Shown here: piece by piece, positions 35,453 to 44,666 of the stretch
Numbering within the stretch: the first letter of the stretch is position 1
How the letters are laid out: every line of letters begins with the position of its first letter
From: Celeribacter neptunius
GTDB taxonomy: Bacteria; Pseudomonadota; Alphaproteobacteria; Rhodobacterales; Rhodobacteraceae
Length of the DNA: 64,000 bases
Reading direction: 5' to 3'
Assembly: GCF_900113955.1 (NCBI RefSeq)
Contig: NZ_FORH01000004.1
Coordinates: forward strand, 310,001-374,000
Position numbers and translations under genes: made by a program
The notes under the pieces: generated by a model
Seen by the model: only the letters and a program-made list of their open reading frames with translations
What the model was told of the DNA's origin: nothing
The model's database searches: none

Positions 35453-35953
35453 ATGGCTGAAGAAGAACAGCTGGAAGAAGAACCAAAGAAGAAGTCGAAA
35501 TTGCCCCTGATCCTCGGGGTGGTCTTGATGTTGGTTTTGGGCGGCGGCGGATTTTTCGCTGTCTACTCGGGCATGTTGTTTGCCCCAGCAGAAGTACATG
35601 AGGAGACGGATCTGGCCACCATGGCCGAGGAACCTGTGGCGCCGCTGCCCAGTGTGGCTTTCGTCTCCGTGGAACCTTTGATCGTCAATCTCATTGATAC
35701 GACCGGGCGCGGGCGCCACCTGAGGTTTCAGGCCCAGCTCGAGGTTCCGATGCAATATGAACAGGAAGTCATCACACTTCTGCCACGTGTGGTCGATGTT
35801 CTGAACGGGTACCTGCGTGCGGTCGATGTGGCCGAGCTGGAAAATCCCTCCGCTCTGGTGCGTTTGCGCGCACAGATATTGAGACGTCTTCAAATTGTGG
35901 CCGGTGAAGGCCGGGTGAAAGACGTGCTCATCATGGAATTCGTGATCAATTGA
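35453..35953 (+). CDS. fliL: Flagellar basal body-associated protein FliL
   Basis: 166 residues. A short charged cytoplasmic tail (EEEQLEEEPKKKSK) is followed by one membrane helix (LPLILGVVLMLVLGGGGFFAVY, about 19-40) and the periplasmic FliL domain (VSVEPLIVNLIDTTGRGRHL; PRVVDVLNGYLRAVDVAEL; VKDVLIMEFVIN). FliL encircles and supports the stator. First gene of fliL-(coiled-coil protein)-motE-like-motA-(repeat protein). A second FliL-domain gene lies at 45158. Confidence 0.94.
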   Translation: MAEEEQLEEEPKKKSKLPLILGVVLMLVLGGGGFFAVYSGMLFAPAEVHEETDLATMAEEPVAPLPSVAFVSVEPLIVNLIDTTGRGRHLRFQAQLEVPMQYEQEVITLLPRVVDVLNGYLRAVDVAELENPSALVRLRAQILRRLQIVAGEGRVKDVLIMEFVIN

Positions 35954-35963
35954 GGAGACGGAC

Positions 35964-36395
35964 ATGGAAATGATTGCAGATATCCTCATGATTGCCGGGA
36001 CGATTTCGGTGGCCATCTATTGTGTGGTTCTGGCCCGGCGGTTGAGCCGTTTCACCGATCTTGAAAAGGGCGTCGGCGGTGCGATCGCGGTCCTGTCGGT
36101 CCAGGTGGATGATATGACCAAGACCCTGACCCAGGCTCAGAAAACCGCGGGCGGTTCGGCCGTGAAGCTGGAAGAGCTCACCCAGCGTGCCGAAGACGTG
36201 TCGCGGCGTTTGGAGTTGTTGATCGCATCGATGCACGATCTGCCGGAAGCGTCTGCACCGAAAGCGCCCTCTGCCTCCGCGCAAGCGGCGGCCCAGGCGA
36301 CAGCGGACCGCGCCGCCGAAGAGGCGCTCGACCGTGCCTTTGAAGCTGAGACCGTGTTTCTGAGCAAAAGAAACCGTGTGGAGGCCGCAGAATGA
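35964..36395 (+). CDS. Small membrane protein with coiled coil, flagellar operon
   Basis: 143 residues, not recognised. One N-terminal membrane helix (about 3-23, MIADILMIAGTISVAIYCVVL) is followed by a positively charged turn, then a helical region rich in Glu, Gln, Lys and Leu (VDDMTKTLTQAQ, KLEELTQRAEDVSRRLELL) that should form a coiled coil. The tail is Ala/Glu-rich. It lies 10 bases after fliL and overlaps the motE-like gene by four bases, so it is translated with motility proteins. A stator- or MotE-associated role is inference. Confidence 0.7.
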   Translation: MEMIADILMIAGTISVAIYCVVLARRLSRFTDLEKGVGGAIAVLSVQVDDMTKTLTQAQKTAGGSAVKLEELTQRAEDVSRRLELLIASMHDLPEASAPKAPSASAQAAAQATADRAAEEALDRAFEAETVFLSKRNRVEAAE

Positions 36396-37036
36396 CCAAA
36401 GCCGCTGCCCAATCCAAAGAGGCGAAAGCCAAATCGAAACCGAAAGTGAAGCGGAAGCTGCGGTCCGGGCGTGGCGCGCTCTGGATCATCGCGCTTGTAC
36501 TGGGTTCCTCGGCGGTCATTCGCCTGGCCTCGGGGACCGGCGCGGCAATTGCGCGTGAAATGTCGGAATTGTCGCATGGGGATATGCCCCAGGAACAGGT
36601 GGCAACCGCGGCCTTGTGCAAAACCGATGAGGAAACCGCGGCCCTGCTCGAGTCGCTGATGAGGCGCGAGCGCGATGTCGAGGACAAAGAGCTTCTGATC
36701 GCGCAAAAGATGAAAGCGATCGAAGTGGCGCGTGCCGAGGTGCTCTCGAACATGAACGCGCTGAAAGAGGCCGAAGCGAAGCTCGAATCGACGATGGCGC
36801 GGTCGCAAAATGCTGCCGAAGACGATCTGGCCAAGCTGACCTCGGTCTACGAATCGATGAAGCCGAAAGACGCGGCAGCCCTGTTCGAGGCGATGTCGCC
36901 GGATTTCGCCGCCGGCTTCCTCGGCCGGATGCGTTCGGATGCGGCAGGGGCGATCATGGCAGGTCTGAAGCCTGAAACAGCCTATACCATTTCCGTCATT
37001 CTGGCTGGCAGAAATGCCAAGGCCCCGACCGAATAA
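36392..37036 (+). CDS. motE: MotE-like motility protein (MgtE-N-like domain)
   Basis: 214 residues. A very basic N-terminus is followed by one membrane helix (about 30-46, ALWIIALVLGSSAVIRLA) and a long helical region (about 80-135) fit for a coiled coil. The C-terminal domain (LTSVYESMKPKDAAALFEAM and DFAAGFLGRMRSDAAGAIM) matches the MgtE N-terminal repeat found in MotE. In Sinorhizobium, MotE is a periplasmic chaperone for MotC. Start overlaps the preceding gene by four bases, and motA follows. Confidence 0.83.
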   Translation: MTKAAAQSKEAKAKSKPKVKRKLRSGRGALWIIALVLGSSAVIRLASGTGAAIAREMSELSHGDMPQEQVATAALCKTDEETAALLESLMRRERDVEDKELLIAQKMKAIEVARAEVLSNMNALKEAEAKLESTMARSQNAAEDDLAKLTSVYESMKPKDAAALFEAMSPDFAAGFLGRMRSDAAGAIMAGLKPETAYTISVILAGRNAKAPTE

Positions 37037-37043
37037 TGGTTAA
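37036..37043 (-). promoter_or_regulatory. CtrA-type half-site upstream of motA
   Basis: ATGGTTAA, the reverse complement of the TTAACCAT CtrA half-site, with another TTAA at 37058-37061. Located 70 bases before the motA start in a 77-base space. It suggests that motA can also be transcribed separately from fliL. Confidence 0.35.
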
Positions 37044-37113
37044 TGTGGCAAACTTTCTTAAGATTTTCATGGCAGGTTGACGCTGTTTGCAGCCAGATAT
37101 TGAGGACTAAAAC

Positions 37114-37983
37114 ATGATCGGTATCGTCGGTATTCTACTGATCTTCATCATGGTGTTTGGCGGCTATATCGCGGCCGGCGGGAAGCTCGGAATCATCCTT
37201 AAGTCCCTGCCTTTCGAATTCATGATGATCGGCGGCGCGGCGGCCGGGGCTTTCGTGATTTCCAACGATATGTCCGGCATCAAGCATACGCTCAAGGACA
37301 TCGGCAAAGTCTTCAAAGGGCCGAAATGGAAGCCGGAGGATTACAAGGATCTTCTGTGCCTTCTGTTCGAGCTCATCCGGCTGGCGCGTCAGAACCCCGT
37401 CGGTCTCGAAGAGCATATCGAGGCGCCGGAAAATTCGTCGATCTTCACCAAATATCCGAAGATTCTCAGCGACAAGGAAGCGGTTGCGCTGATCTGTGAC
37501 ACGCTGCGTTCCGCCTCGATGAACTATGACGATCCGCATCAGGTCGAGGAAGTGCTCGAAAAGCGGCTCGAGGCCAACCTGCATCATGCGCTGCATAGCT
37601 CGCATGCGATGGCGGCGATTGGCGACGGTCTGCCGGCACTCGGTATCGTGGCCGCCGTGTTGGGCGTGATCAAGACCATGGCCTCGATCGACCAGCCACC
37701 CGAGATCCTTGGTAAAATGATCGGTGGTGCCCTTGTCGGGACCTTCCTCGGGGTGTTCCTCGCCTATGGCATCGTTGGTCCTTTCGCCGGCAAGATGCAG
37801 ACGGTGATCGAAGAAGACGGGCATTTCTACCAGCTGATCCGTGAGGTGCTGATCGCCAATCTGCACAATCATGCGACGAATATCTGTATCGAAGTGGGTC
37901 GCCAGAACACGCCGGGCCATTGCCGTCCGAGCTTCTCCGAACTCGAAGACGCTCTGAAAGAGGTCAAGTCGGAGGCAGCATGA
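37114..37983 (+). CDS. motA: Flagellar motor stator protein MotA
   Basis: 289 residues. Four membrane segments: IVGILLIFIMVFGGYIAAGG, PFEFMMIGGAAAGAFVI, GDGLPALGIVAAVLGVIKTM and IGGALVGTFLGVFLAYGIVG. The conserved cytoplasmic loop carries LIRLARQNPVGLEEHIEAPE with the charged residues that touch FliG. The stator drives rotation with MotB, encoded 11 kb away. The stop overlaps the start of the next gene (ATGA), so the secreted repeat protein is translationally coupled to MotA. Confidence 0.97.
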   Translation: MIGIVGILLIFIMVFGGYIAAGGKLGIILKSLPFEFMMIGGAAAGAFVISNDMSGIKHTLKDIGKVFKGPKWKPEDYKDLLCLLFELIRLARQNPVGLEEHIEAPENSSIFTKYPKILSDKEAVALICDTLRSASMNYDDPHQVEEVLEKRLEANLHHALHSSHAMAAIGDGLPALGIVAAVLGVIKTMASIDQPPEILGKMIGGALVGTFLGVFLAYGIVGPFAGKMQTVIEEDGHFYQLIREVLIANLHNHATNICIEVGRQNTPGHCRPSFSELEDALKEVKSEAA

Positions 37984-40460
37984 TCAGGCTCTTAACTCTT
38001 CTTCTCGCCCTCAGTCTGACGCCCTTTGCGTCAGCGCGCGCGGAAGTGGTCGACGTTCTCTCCGGAGAACATGTCGACTTTTCGCGTTTGGTGATGCAAT
38101 TCCCGACGGCAGTCGACTGGCAATTCGGTCGCACCGCTGATGGCAGCTATGCGTTGCGTGTGGACGCGCCCGACGTGAGTTTCAACACCACCGGGGTGTT
38201 CAACAAAATCCCGCGCAGCCGGGTCGAAACCCTGTCCTCGGGCGCTTCGGAACTGATCGTGACGGTTCCGGGAAATGTCCATGCCGACGCGTTCGAACTG
38301 CGTGCGGGCCGGATCGTCATTGATATCAAGGATGGGCAACCGCAGGCGAATGCGGCCTTTGAAAAGATCCTGGATGCGACGGCGCGGAATGCTCCGACGC
38401 CCGTGATGAGGACGCCGCTGGCCAGGCCGGTCGACCCGGAGGCCGGGCAGGAGACTGTCGTTGCCGACATGGCGCCACAGACGGTCACGGCACCCGATCC
38501 GGTGACGGAAGAGGTCATGCCGAGTGCAACCACCGAGGACCCTGGCAGCGACGTGCTGATGTCCGGCGCAGGACAAGAGCATGTTGGTACAGTGGTGCGC
38601 GAGGGGCTGGACCCGCTCGACCGGGTCGAGTTCCCGATCATTATGCCCGGGAGCATGCCGAATGGCGGTGCGGAGACGGCTCCGATTTCGGTTGGCAATG
38701 CCGCGCTGGACGAGGAATTGGTACAGCGGTCCGAACATGTCGAGGAGTTGCAGAAACAGCTTCTCGAACAAATCGGTCGTGCCGTGTCTCAGGGTCTTCT
38801 GGATGCGGATATCACCAAGACGGAGCAGGCCGTTGAAGAGACACAGGCCTATCAGTCTGAACAGGAGGCAGGTGCAGCAGCCGCGGCGCAGCAAGCGGCG
38901 GTGGAAGAGCCGCTCTCCGCAGAGGACCGAAGCCATATTCGCATCCAATCCTCGATCGATCGGGAACAGAAGAATCGCGATGAAGAGAGCCGGGTCGATG
39001 ATCGCGGCACCCAATGCCTGAGCAGCGGGATGATCGATGTTGCCGCTTGGGGCGGGGCTCTGGAAGACGGTTTGGAGTTGCCCGCCCTGCGCGCGGCGAC
39101 GATCGGTGAGTTCGACCTGCCGAACCCGGACGGGGTCAAGCAACTTGCCCGTTACTACATCTACCTGACCTTCGGGGCCGAAGCGAAATCCGTTCTGAAG
39201 GATTTCGGCGTGACGGTCGAAGGTCATGACATTCTTTGGACACTCGCCGACATCATGGACAAGGGCTATGCCGAGAAGCCGGGTCGCCTGGCCAATCAGT
39301 TCCGCTGTGATGGCGCCGTGGCCTTCTGGTCGGTGATGGCCAAGGAAAAGCTGAACGACTGGGAAGAGTATAATATGGACAGTGTCCTGGGGACCTTCTC
39401 CGCCCTTCCCATTCATCTGCGCCGGTTCCTCGGCCCGAAACTGTCGGAGCGTTTTCTGGCGATCGGTGACGAAGACAGCGCCAAGAATATCCAAAGTGCC
39501 ATCGCCCGGGTCGAAGGTGACCACGGGGATGCATTCGCCCTTCTGGATGCGGAGCTCAAACTCGCGGACGGTGATGTGCCGAGCGGGGTGGGCCAGCTCG
39601 AGCTCATCGTCGGGGAAAACGGCCCCAAAGCGCCTGAAGCGCTGGTCAAACTGATCGCGACCCAGGCGGCGGAAGGCGGTCCCATCGATCGCAGGACGGC
39701 CGAGAATGCCGAAGCCATGTCGGTCGAATTCCGTGGCAGCGATTATGAGGCGACATTGCGCAAGGCCGCCATCGTCGCCCGGATCTATTCCGGCGATGTG
39801 GATATGGCACTGCGTCAGGTTCTGTCGCTGCGCGCCGATGAGATCGGGGATGCCGGCGATGTTTCTGCGCTTCTGTCGCAATCTCTGGAAGTGCTGGCCG
39901 GCGATGCGGATGATCCGACCTTTTCGAAACTGGCGCTGGGGCATCTCGATGAGATTTCCCATGCCGCGATCACCGATGACGCGCGTCTGAAGGTTGCGGA
40001 ACGGCTTGTCGACATGGGATTCTTTGATGCCGCCCTGTCGCTCATGTCCAGATATTCCGATCAGGATGACGCGGCTGCCAAGATGACCCTGGCGCGTGCC
40101 TTCTACGGCGAAGGGGAAATGGAGGCGGCCATCCGTTACGCCGGTCAGGTCACATCTGATGATGCGAAACGGCTGATGTCGAAGGCCTATTTCCAGCTCG
40201 ACGATCCGAAAAAGGCGGTGGAGGCGCTCGACGGGCTTTCCGCCGATGCGCAAAGCGATGCCCTGTCTCTGGTTGCCGAGGACTGGGGCCGCCTGGAACG
40301 CTCCACCGAGCCGAGCCTCGCCGGTCTGGCCGATGTGGTGACCAAGGACACAGCGGCGCCGCAGACCGATGAGAATGGCGTTCCGAGCCTGTCGAGCGTC
40401 GAAGATCTCCTGTCGAACAGCCGCGAGATGCGCGATGCGCTGGAAGCGGTGCTTAACTAA
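37980..40460 (+). CDS. Large exported repeat-rich protein coupled to motA (possible MotC counterpart)
   Basis: 826 residues. N-terminal signal peptide (LLTLLLALSLTPFASARA). The first 130 residues contain a beta-rich region (VDWQFGRTADGSYALRVDAP, VHADAFELRAGRIVIDIKDG) that resembles an AMIN-like domain. A long acidic linker follows (about 140-370). The C-terminal half (about 390-800) is all-helical and looks like TPR-type repeats (AEAKSVLKDFGV, EGEMEAAIRYAGQVTSDDAK, DDPKKAVEALDGL). Coupling to motA and a nearby MotE-like gene suggest a periplasmic motility protein like MotC. Unrecognised; function is inference. Confidence 0.75.
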   Translation: MIRLLTLLLALSLTPFASARAEVVDVLSGEHVDFSRLVMQFPTAVDWQFGRTADGSYALRVDAPDVSFNTTGVFNKIPRSRVETLSSGASELIVTVPGNVHADAFELRAGRIVIDIKDGQPQANAAFEKILDATARNAPTPVMRTPLARPVDPEAGQETVVADMAPQTVTAPDPVTEEVMPSATTEDPGSDVLMSGAGQEHVGTVVREGLDPLDRVEFPIIMPGSMPNGGAETAPISVGNAALDEELVQRSEHVEELQKQLLEQIGRAVSQGLLDADITKTEQAVEETQAYQSEQEAGAAAAAQQAAVEEPLSAEDRSHIRIQSSIDREQKNRDEESRVDDRGTQCLSSGMIDVAAWGGALEDGLELPALRAATIGEFDLPNPDGVKQLARYYIYLTFGAEAKSVLKDFGVTVEGHDILWTLADIMDKGYAEKPGRLANQFRCDGAVAFWSVMAKEKLNDWEEYNMDSVLGTFSALPIHLRRFLGPKLSERFLAIGDEDSAKNIQSAIARVEGDHGDAFALLDAELKLADGDVPSGVGQLELIVGENGPKAPEALVKLIATQAAEGGPIDRRTAENAEAMSVEFRGSDYEATLRKAAIVARIYSGDVDMALRQVLSLRADEIGDAGDVSALLSQSLEVLAGDADDPTFSKLALGHLDEISHAAITDDARLKVAERLVDMGFFDAALSLMSRYSDQDDAAAKMTLARAFYGEGEMEAAIRYAGQVTSDDAKRLMSKAYFQLDDPKKAVEALDGLSADAQSDALSLVAEDWGRLERSTEPSLAGLADVVTKDTAAPQTDENGVPSLSSVEDLLSNSREMRDALEAVLN

Positions 40461-40503
40461 ATTTACGTTTCCTCAAGGACCTGTATACACTTTGTAAACC
40501 ACG

Positions 40504-40546
40504 CCCGTCGTATTCTGGACTCCATAGGAGCAAGAATTGCGACGGG
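40504..40546. promoter_or_regulatory. Long imperfect hairpin before flhA
   Basis: Nested inverted repeats: CCCGTCG / CGACGGG (40504-40510, 40540-40546), then ATTCT / AGAAT, then CTCC / GGAG around ATA. No T-run follows. It could be an RNA fold, processing site or regulator site. Role unknown. Confidence 0.45.
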
Positions 40547-40578
40547 TGATGGAAATGCGAAGTGATTCCATGATGTTG

Positions 40579-40621
40579 ATCCGCTGTCTCATCCCATTGG
40601 GATTGGAGCGCGGATTTTTTT
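40579..40621 (+). terminator. Terminator-like structure before flhA
   Basis: Outer stem ATCCGC / GCGGAT (40579-40584, 40610-40615) enclosing ATCCC / GGGAT, followed directly by a run of six T. It would separate the fliL-motA unit from the flhA unit. Confidence 0.6.
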
Positions 40622-40709
40622 CGGATCGGTCGGAAGGCTGTGATCCGTCCCGCCGCGAAAGCGTCATCGCCCCTATGACCGGGGTGCATCATGACCAGGT
40701 GCAGCTGCG

Positions 40710-42800
40710 ATGAAATTCAACATTTCCGATATTTTCAAACCGACGATCATGCTGGCGCTGGCGCTGATGGTGGTGATTGTCATGATGGTGCTTCCGGTGC
40801 CGTCATGGATTCTCGATCTGGGTCTTGCCACCAGTTTTGCCCTCGCCATCCTGATCTTCACGGTGACGCTGTTCATCGAGCGGCCTTTGGATTTCTCGGC
40901 TTTTCCGACCATCCTTCTGGCGAGCCTCATGCTGCGCCTCTCGCTCAACGTATCCTCGACCAAGCTGATCATCGGCCAGGGGCATACGGGCACGGCGGCG
41001 GCGGGTCACGTGATCGAAGGCTTCGCCAATTTCGTGATGAGCGGCTCGGTGCTCCTGGGCGTCGTGGTCTTCACCGTGCTTCTGATCGTGAACTTCATGG
41101 TGATCACCAAGGGTGCCGGGCGCATGGCCGAAGTCGGCGCGCGCTTTGCCTTGGACGGGATGCCGGGTCGCCAGCTTGCCATCGACGCGGACCTCTCCGC
41201 CGGCGCGATCACCCATGAACAGGCCAAGGCCCGCCGGGAAATGGAACTGGCCGAGACCACCTTCTTCGGCTCGCTCGACGGTGCCTCGAAATTCGTCAAA
41301 GGCGACGCGGTCGCGGGCCTTCTCATTACCATGCTCAACATCGTCATGGGGCTGGTGATCGGCATCGCCGTCCATGGCATGCCGCTGGGCAAGGCCTTCG
41401 AGACCTATTCGATCCTGACTGTCGGCGACGGGCTGGTCAGCCAGATCCCCTCTGTGATCATCTCGATTGCCGCCGCCTTGCTTCTGGCCAAGGGCGGCAC
41501 CAGTGGCTCTGCGGATCTGGCACTGTTCCGCCAGCTCGGGAAATACCCGCCGGCGCTCTACACCGTGTCCGTCCTGATGGCGCTGTTCGCCTTCGTGCCC
41601 GGGCTTCCCTTCCTGCCCTTTATCGGCGGTGCGATCGGGCTGGCCACGGCCGCCTATTTCGTCAGCAAGAAAATGCAGGAGGAAGAACAGCAACAGGCCA
41701 AGATAGAGGCCGCAAAACCCGCTGTTGCCGAGGAAAAGGAATCCATGGGGGATATTCTCGATCTCGACGATATCCATGTGGAGTTTGCCCCCGATCTCGT
41801 CTCTATGGTGCTCGACCAACAGACCGGCCTGGACGCGCGCATCATCAATATGCGCAATCACGTGGCCTCGGTCTTTGGCATCATCCTGCCGGAGATTCGC
41901 CTGACCGACGATCCGAGCCTGTTGCCCGGCACCTATGTGGTGCGCATCCAGGGCGTGGAACAGGCCCGCGACCGGTTGCGTCAGGACAAGGTGCTGGCGC
42001 TCGTCTCGGGCGACACCTCGGGCCTGCCGCTGGGCGAGGACGTGTCCGAACCGGTCTATGGCGCCCCGGCGCGCTGGATCGATCCCTCCCAGAAAGAGGA
42101 TGCGGCGCTGATGGGATGCACGGTGGTCGGCGCCACCGAAGTGCTGGCCACCCATTTGCTCGAAGTGATCAAGCGTAACTTCCCGCGGCTTCTGACCATG
42201 AAATCCCTGCGCCGGCTGCTCGACGAGATGACCAATCTCACCGACAAGGCCCGCGCGGAAGCCAACCAGAAACTGTTGAACGAGCTGATCCCGGATCGCG
42301 TGCCCTTGGATCTGCTGCTTTCCGTGTTGCGCCTCTTGCTCGAAGAGCGTGTTTCGATCCGCAATATGTCGCTGATCCTCGAATCCATTTCGGAAGCGCG
42401 CGGGGCCCATGCCACGGCCGAGTCGATTTGCGAACATGTGCGTCAGCGGTTGGGATTCCAGCTGATTTCGGAGATCAAACGCGAGGATGGCACGCTGCCG
42501 CTTCTGCAACTGTCGCCGGAATGGGAAGAGCGGTTCACCACCTATCAGGTCGACGGAGAACGCGGAAATTCCGATATCGCCCTGCCGCCGGATCAATTCA
42601 ACAAGCTTGCCAAGACCATGGCGGACAAGATCGCCAAGGCCGGCGAAAGCGGCATCTATCCGGGGATCGTCACCTCGACCCGGCGACGGCGTTTCCTGCG
42701 CACCGTGCTCTCGGCCCAGGGTATTCAAAACCCGGTCTATTCCTTCGAGGAAATCGGAACCGACGGCAAACCCTCTCTGGTCGGGCTGGTGACGGCATGA
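40710..42800 (+). CDS. flhA: Flagellar export protein FlhA
   Basis: 696 residues. The N-terminal half has about eight membrane helices and the conserved FHIPEP-type loop (VVLPVPSWILDLGLATSFALAI-like start, FVMSGSVLLGVVVFTVLLIVNFMVITKGAGRMAEVGARFALDGMPGR, ITHEQAKARREMELAETTFFGSLDGASKFVKGDAVAG) (shown here as key segments: SWILDLGLATS, KGAGRMAEVGARF, DGASKFVKGDA). The C-terminal cytoplasmic half forms the nonameric export ring. Start ATG 40710. Stop overlaps fliR (ATGA). Confidence 0.98.
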   Translation: MKFNISDIFKPTIMLALALMVVIVMMVLPVPSWILDLGLATSFALAILIFTVTLFIERPLDFSAFPTILLASLMLRLSLNVSSTKLIIGQGHTGTAAAGHVIEGFANFVMSGSVLLGVVVFTVLLIVNFMVITKGAGRMAEVGARFALDGMPGRQLAIDADLSAGAITHEQAKARREMELAETTFFGSLDGASKFVKGDAVAGLLITMLNIVMGLVIGIAVHGMPLGKAFETYSILTVGDGLVSQIPSVIISIAAALLLAKGGTSGSADLALFRQLGKYPPALYTVSVLMALFAFVPGLPFLPFIGGAIGLATAAYFVSKKMQEEEQQQAKIEAAKPAVAEEKESMGDILDLDDIHVEFAPDLVSMVLDQQTGLDARIINMRNHVASVFGIILPEIRLTDDPSLLPGTYVVRIQGVEQARDRLRQDKVLALVSGDTSGLPLGEDVSEPVYGAPARWIDPSQKEDAALMGCTVVGATEVLATHLLEVIKRNFPRLLTMKSLRRLLDEMTNLTDKARAEANQKLLNELIPDRVPLDLLLSVLRLLLEERVSIRNMSLILESISEARGAHATAESICEHVRQRLGFQLISEIKREDGTLPLLQLSPEWEERFTTYQVDGERGNSDIALPPDQFNKLAKTMADKIAKAGESGIYPGIVTSTRRRRFLRTVLSAQGIQNPVYSFEEIGTDGKPSLVGLVTA

Positions 42801-43573
42801 CCGAGGGGCTCGCCGAGTTGATGGGGATGAGCCAACGCGGCTTCGCGGTCGCGTTTCTCGTCTTTCTCAGGGTCGGCGCGATGATGGCCGTGGTGCCGGC
42901 TTTCGGCGAACAATCCATCCCTCAACGTGTACGGCTTGTGCTGGCGCTGTGTTTTACCGTGGTCGTCTTCCCGGCGGTCGCACCGCAGCTCGACGGGCTG
43001 GCGACGGATTTTTCCGGGATTGCACGCGGGCTGCTCACCGAGGTGCTCGCCGGGCTGATGCTCGGGCTTGTCCTGCGTCTCTTCATCATGGTGTTGCAGA
43101 TTGCCGGGTCCATGGTGGCGCAATCCACATCGCTGTCGCAGATTTTCGGCGGCGGATCGGTCGAGGCGCAGCCGGCCATCGGTCATGTGTTCTTCGTCTC
43201 CGGTCTCGCGCTGGCGGTGATGATGGGGCTGCATGTGCGGATTGCCGAGCTGATCATCCTGTCCTACAGCTATTTCCCGGCCGGGGTGTTCATCCCGCCG
43301 CAGGACGCGATGGTCTGGGGCGTCGATCATATTTCAAAGGCCTTTGCGCTGTCCTTCAGCCTGGCCGCACCCTTTGTCATCGCCTCGCTGATCTATAACG
43401 TCGCGCTTGGCGTGATCAACCGCGCCATGCCGTCGCTCATGGTCGCCTTCGTCGGCGCGCCGGCGATCACCATGGGCGGGCTGTTGTTGATGTTCGCCGC
43501 CACCCCACTGTTGCTTGAACTTTGGCGCGCCGGTTTCGCCAAGCTGTTGCTCGATCCGTTCGGAGGTCCGTGA
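42797..43573 (+). CDS. fliR: Flagellar export gate protein FliR
   Basis: 258 residues with about six membrane helices (FAVAFLVFLRVGAMMAVVPA, LVLALCFTVVVFPAV, LTEVLAGLMLGLVLRLF, FFVSGLALAVMMGLHVRI, PFVIASLIYNVALGVINRAM, ITMGGLLLMFAATPLLLELW). The conserved FRVGAM-type N-terminus (FLRVGAMMAVVPAFGE) is present. Start ATG 42797 overlaps the flhA stop, and its stop overlaps flhB (TGATG), so flhA-fliR-flhB is a tightly coupled set. Confidence 0.95.
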   Translation: MTEGLAELMGMSQRGFAVAFLVFLRVGAMMAVVPAFGEQSIPQRVRLVLALCFTVVVFPAVAPQLDGLATDFSGIARGLLTEVLAGLMLGLVLRLFIMVLQIAGSMVAQSTSLSQIFGGGSVEAQPAIGHVFFVSGLALAVMMGLHVRIAELIILSYSYFPAGVFIPPQDAMVWGVDHISKAFALSFSLAAPFVIASLIYNVALGVINRAMPSLMVAFVGAPAITMGGLLLMFAATPLLLELWRAGFAKLLLDPFGGP

Positions 43574-44664
43574 TGGCCGAGGGTGACGACGACGATGACA
43601 AGCAATATGAGCCATCACAGAAACGGCTCGATGATGCCCGCAAGAAGGGCGAAATTCCGCGATCGAACGATCTGACCACGGCGGCGGCCTATTTCGGATT
43701 CATCGCGACGGCGACGGCGCTTGGCGCGGCCAGTCTGCAAAGGATGGCCACCGCGCTTCAGTCCCTGTTGGCCAATGCCGATCTGAATGCCGAGGCCTGG
43801 TTCGAGGGCTCCGGTCGGCCCTGGACCATGGGGGTGATGCAGGCGATCGGTGGCGGGCTTTTGCCCTGGTTCATGATCCCCGCGCTGCTGGCGCTGCTGG
43901 TGATCTTCGCGACGCGTTCTCTGGTCTTCGCGCCGAGCAAGCTCGAGCCGAAACTGTCGAAAATCTCGCCGATCTCCAATGCCAAGAACAAGTTCGGTCG
44001 ATCCGGCCTGTTTGAATTCGGCAAGAGCTTTTTCAAACTGTCGATCTATTCCATCGTTCTTGGCGTTTATCTTTACACCAAATTGCCGATGATCATGTCG
44101 ACCATGTCGCTGAGCCCGGGGATCGTTGCGGCGACACTCGTCAAGCTCACGGTCGGGTTCATGGTCATCGTGTTGATGATCTCTCTGGTGATCGGTGGGG
44201 TGGACTACCTGTTCCAATACAATGAGCACATGCGCAAGCACCGGATGTCGCGCAAGGAAATGGTGGATGAATCCAAGGAGCAGGAAGGCGATCCGCATTT
44301 CAAACACAAGCGTCGCCAGAAGGGCTACGACATCGTCATGAACCAGATGCTCAACGACGTGAAAGAGGCGGATGTCGTCATCGTCAACCCGACCCATTAC
44401 GCGGTCGCGCTGAAATGGGACCGTATGAATGGCGGGGCACCGATCTGTGTTGCCAAGGGGGTCGATGAGATTGCTGCGCGTATCCGCGAAGTGGCGAATG
44501 AAAACAACGTGCCGATTCATCGCGATCCGCCGACGGCGCGGGCGCTCTATGCCGCGATCGAGATCGGCGAGGAGGTCTTGCCTGAACATTATCGTGCGGT
44601 TGCGGCCTCCATCCGCTTTGCCGAGCAGATGCGCAGCAAGATGAAACAGCAGTTCGGGAAGTGA
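43573..44664 (+). CDS. flhB: Flagellar export substrate-specificity switch FlhB
   Basis: 363 residues. Hydrophilic N-terminus (KQYEPSQKRLDDARKKGEI), four membrane helices (about 37-215), then the cytoplasmic domain with the autocleavage motif NPTH at 272-275 (VVIVNPTHYAVALKW). Cleavage there switches export from rod/hook to filament proteins, with FliK measuring hook length. Start overlaps the fliR stop by one base. Confidence 0.98.
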   Translation: MAEGDDDDDKQYEPSQKRLDDARKKGEIPRSNDLTTAAAYFGFIATATALGAASLQRMATALQSLLANADLNAEAWFEGSGRPWTMGVMQAIGGGLLPWFMIPALLALLVIFATRSLVFAPSKLEPKLSKISPISNAKNKFGRSGLFEFGKSFFKLSIYSIVLGVYLYTKLPMIMSTMSLSPGIVAATLVKLTVGFMVIVLMISLVIGGVDYLFQYNEHMRKHRMSRKEMVDESKEQEGDPHFKHKRRQKGYDIVMNQMLNDVKEADVVIVNPTHYAVALKWDRMNGGAPICVAKGVDEIAARIREVANENNVPIHRDPPTARALYAAIEIGEEVLPEHYRAVAASIRFAEQMRSKMKQQFGK

Positions 44665-44666
44665 GC

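Noticed and set aside
38031-40253. 740-codon open frame on the minus strand opposite the large exported repeat protein
   Set aside because: The plus-strand frame has a signal peptide, is coupled to motA and has repeat structure; the antisense product is Arg/His-rich and low in recognisable features.
40803-42728. 641-codon minus-strand frame opposite flhA
   Set aside because: Shadow of flhA codon bias.
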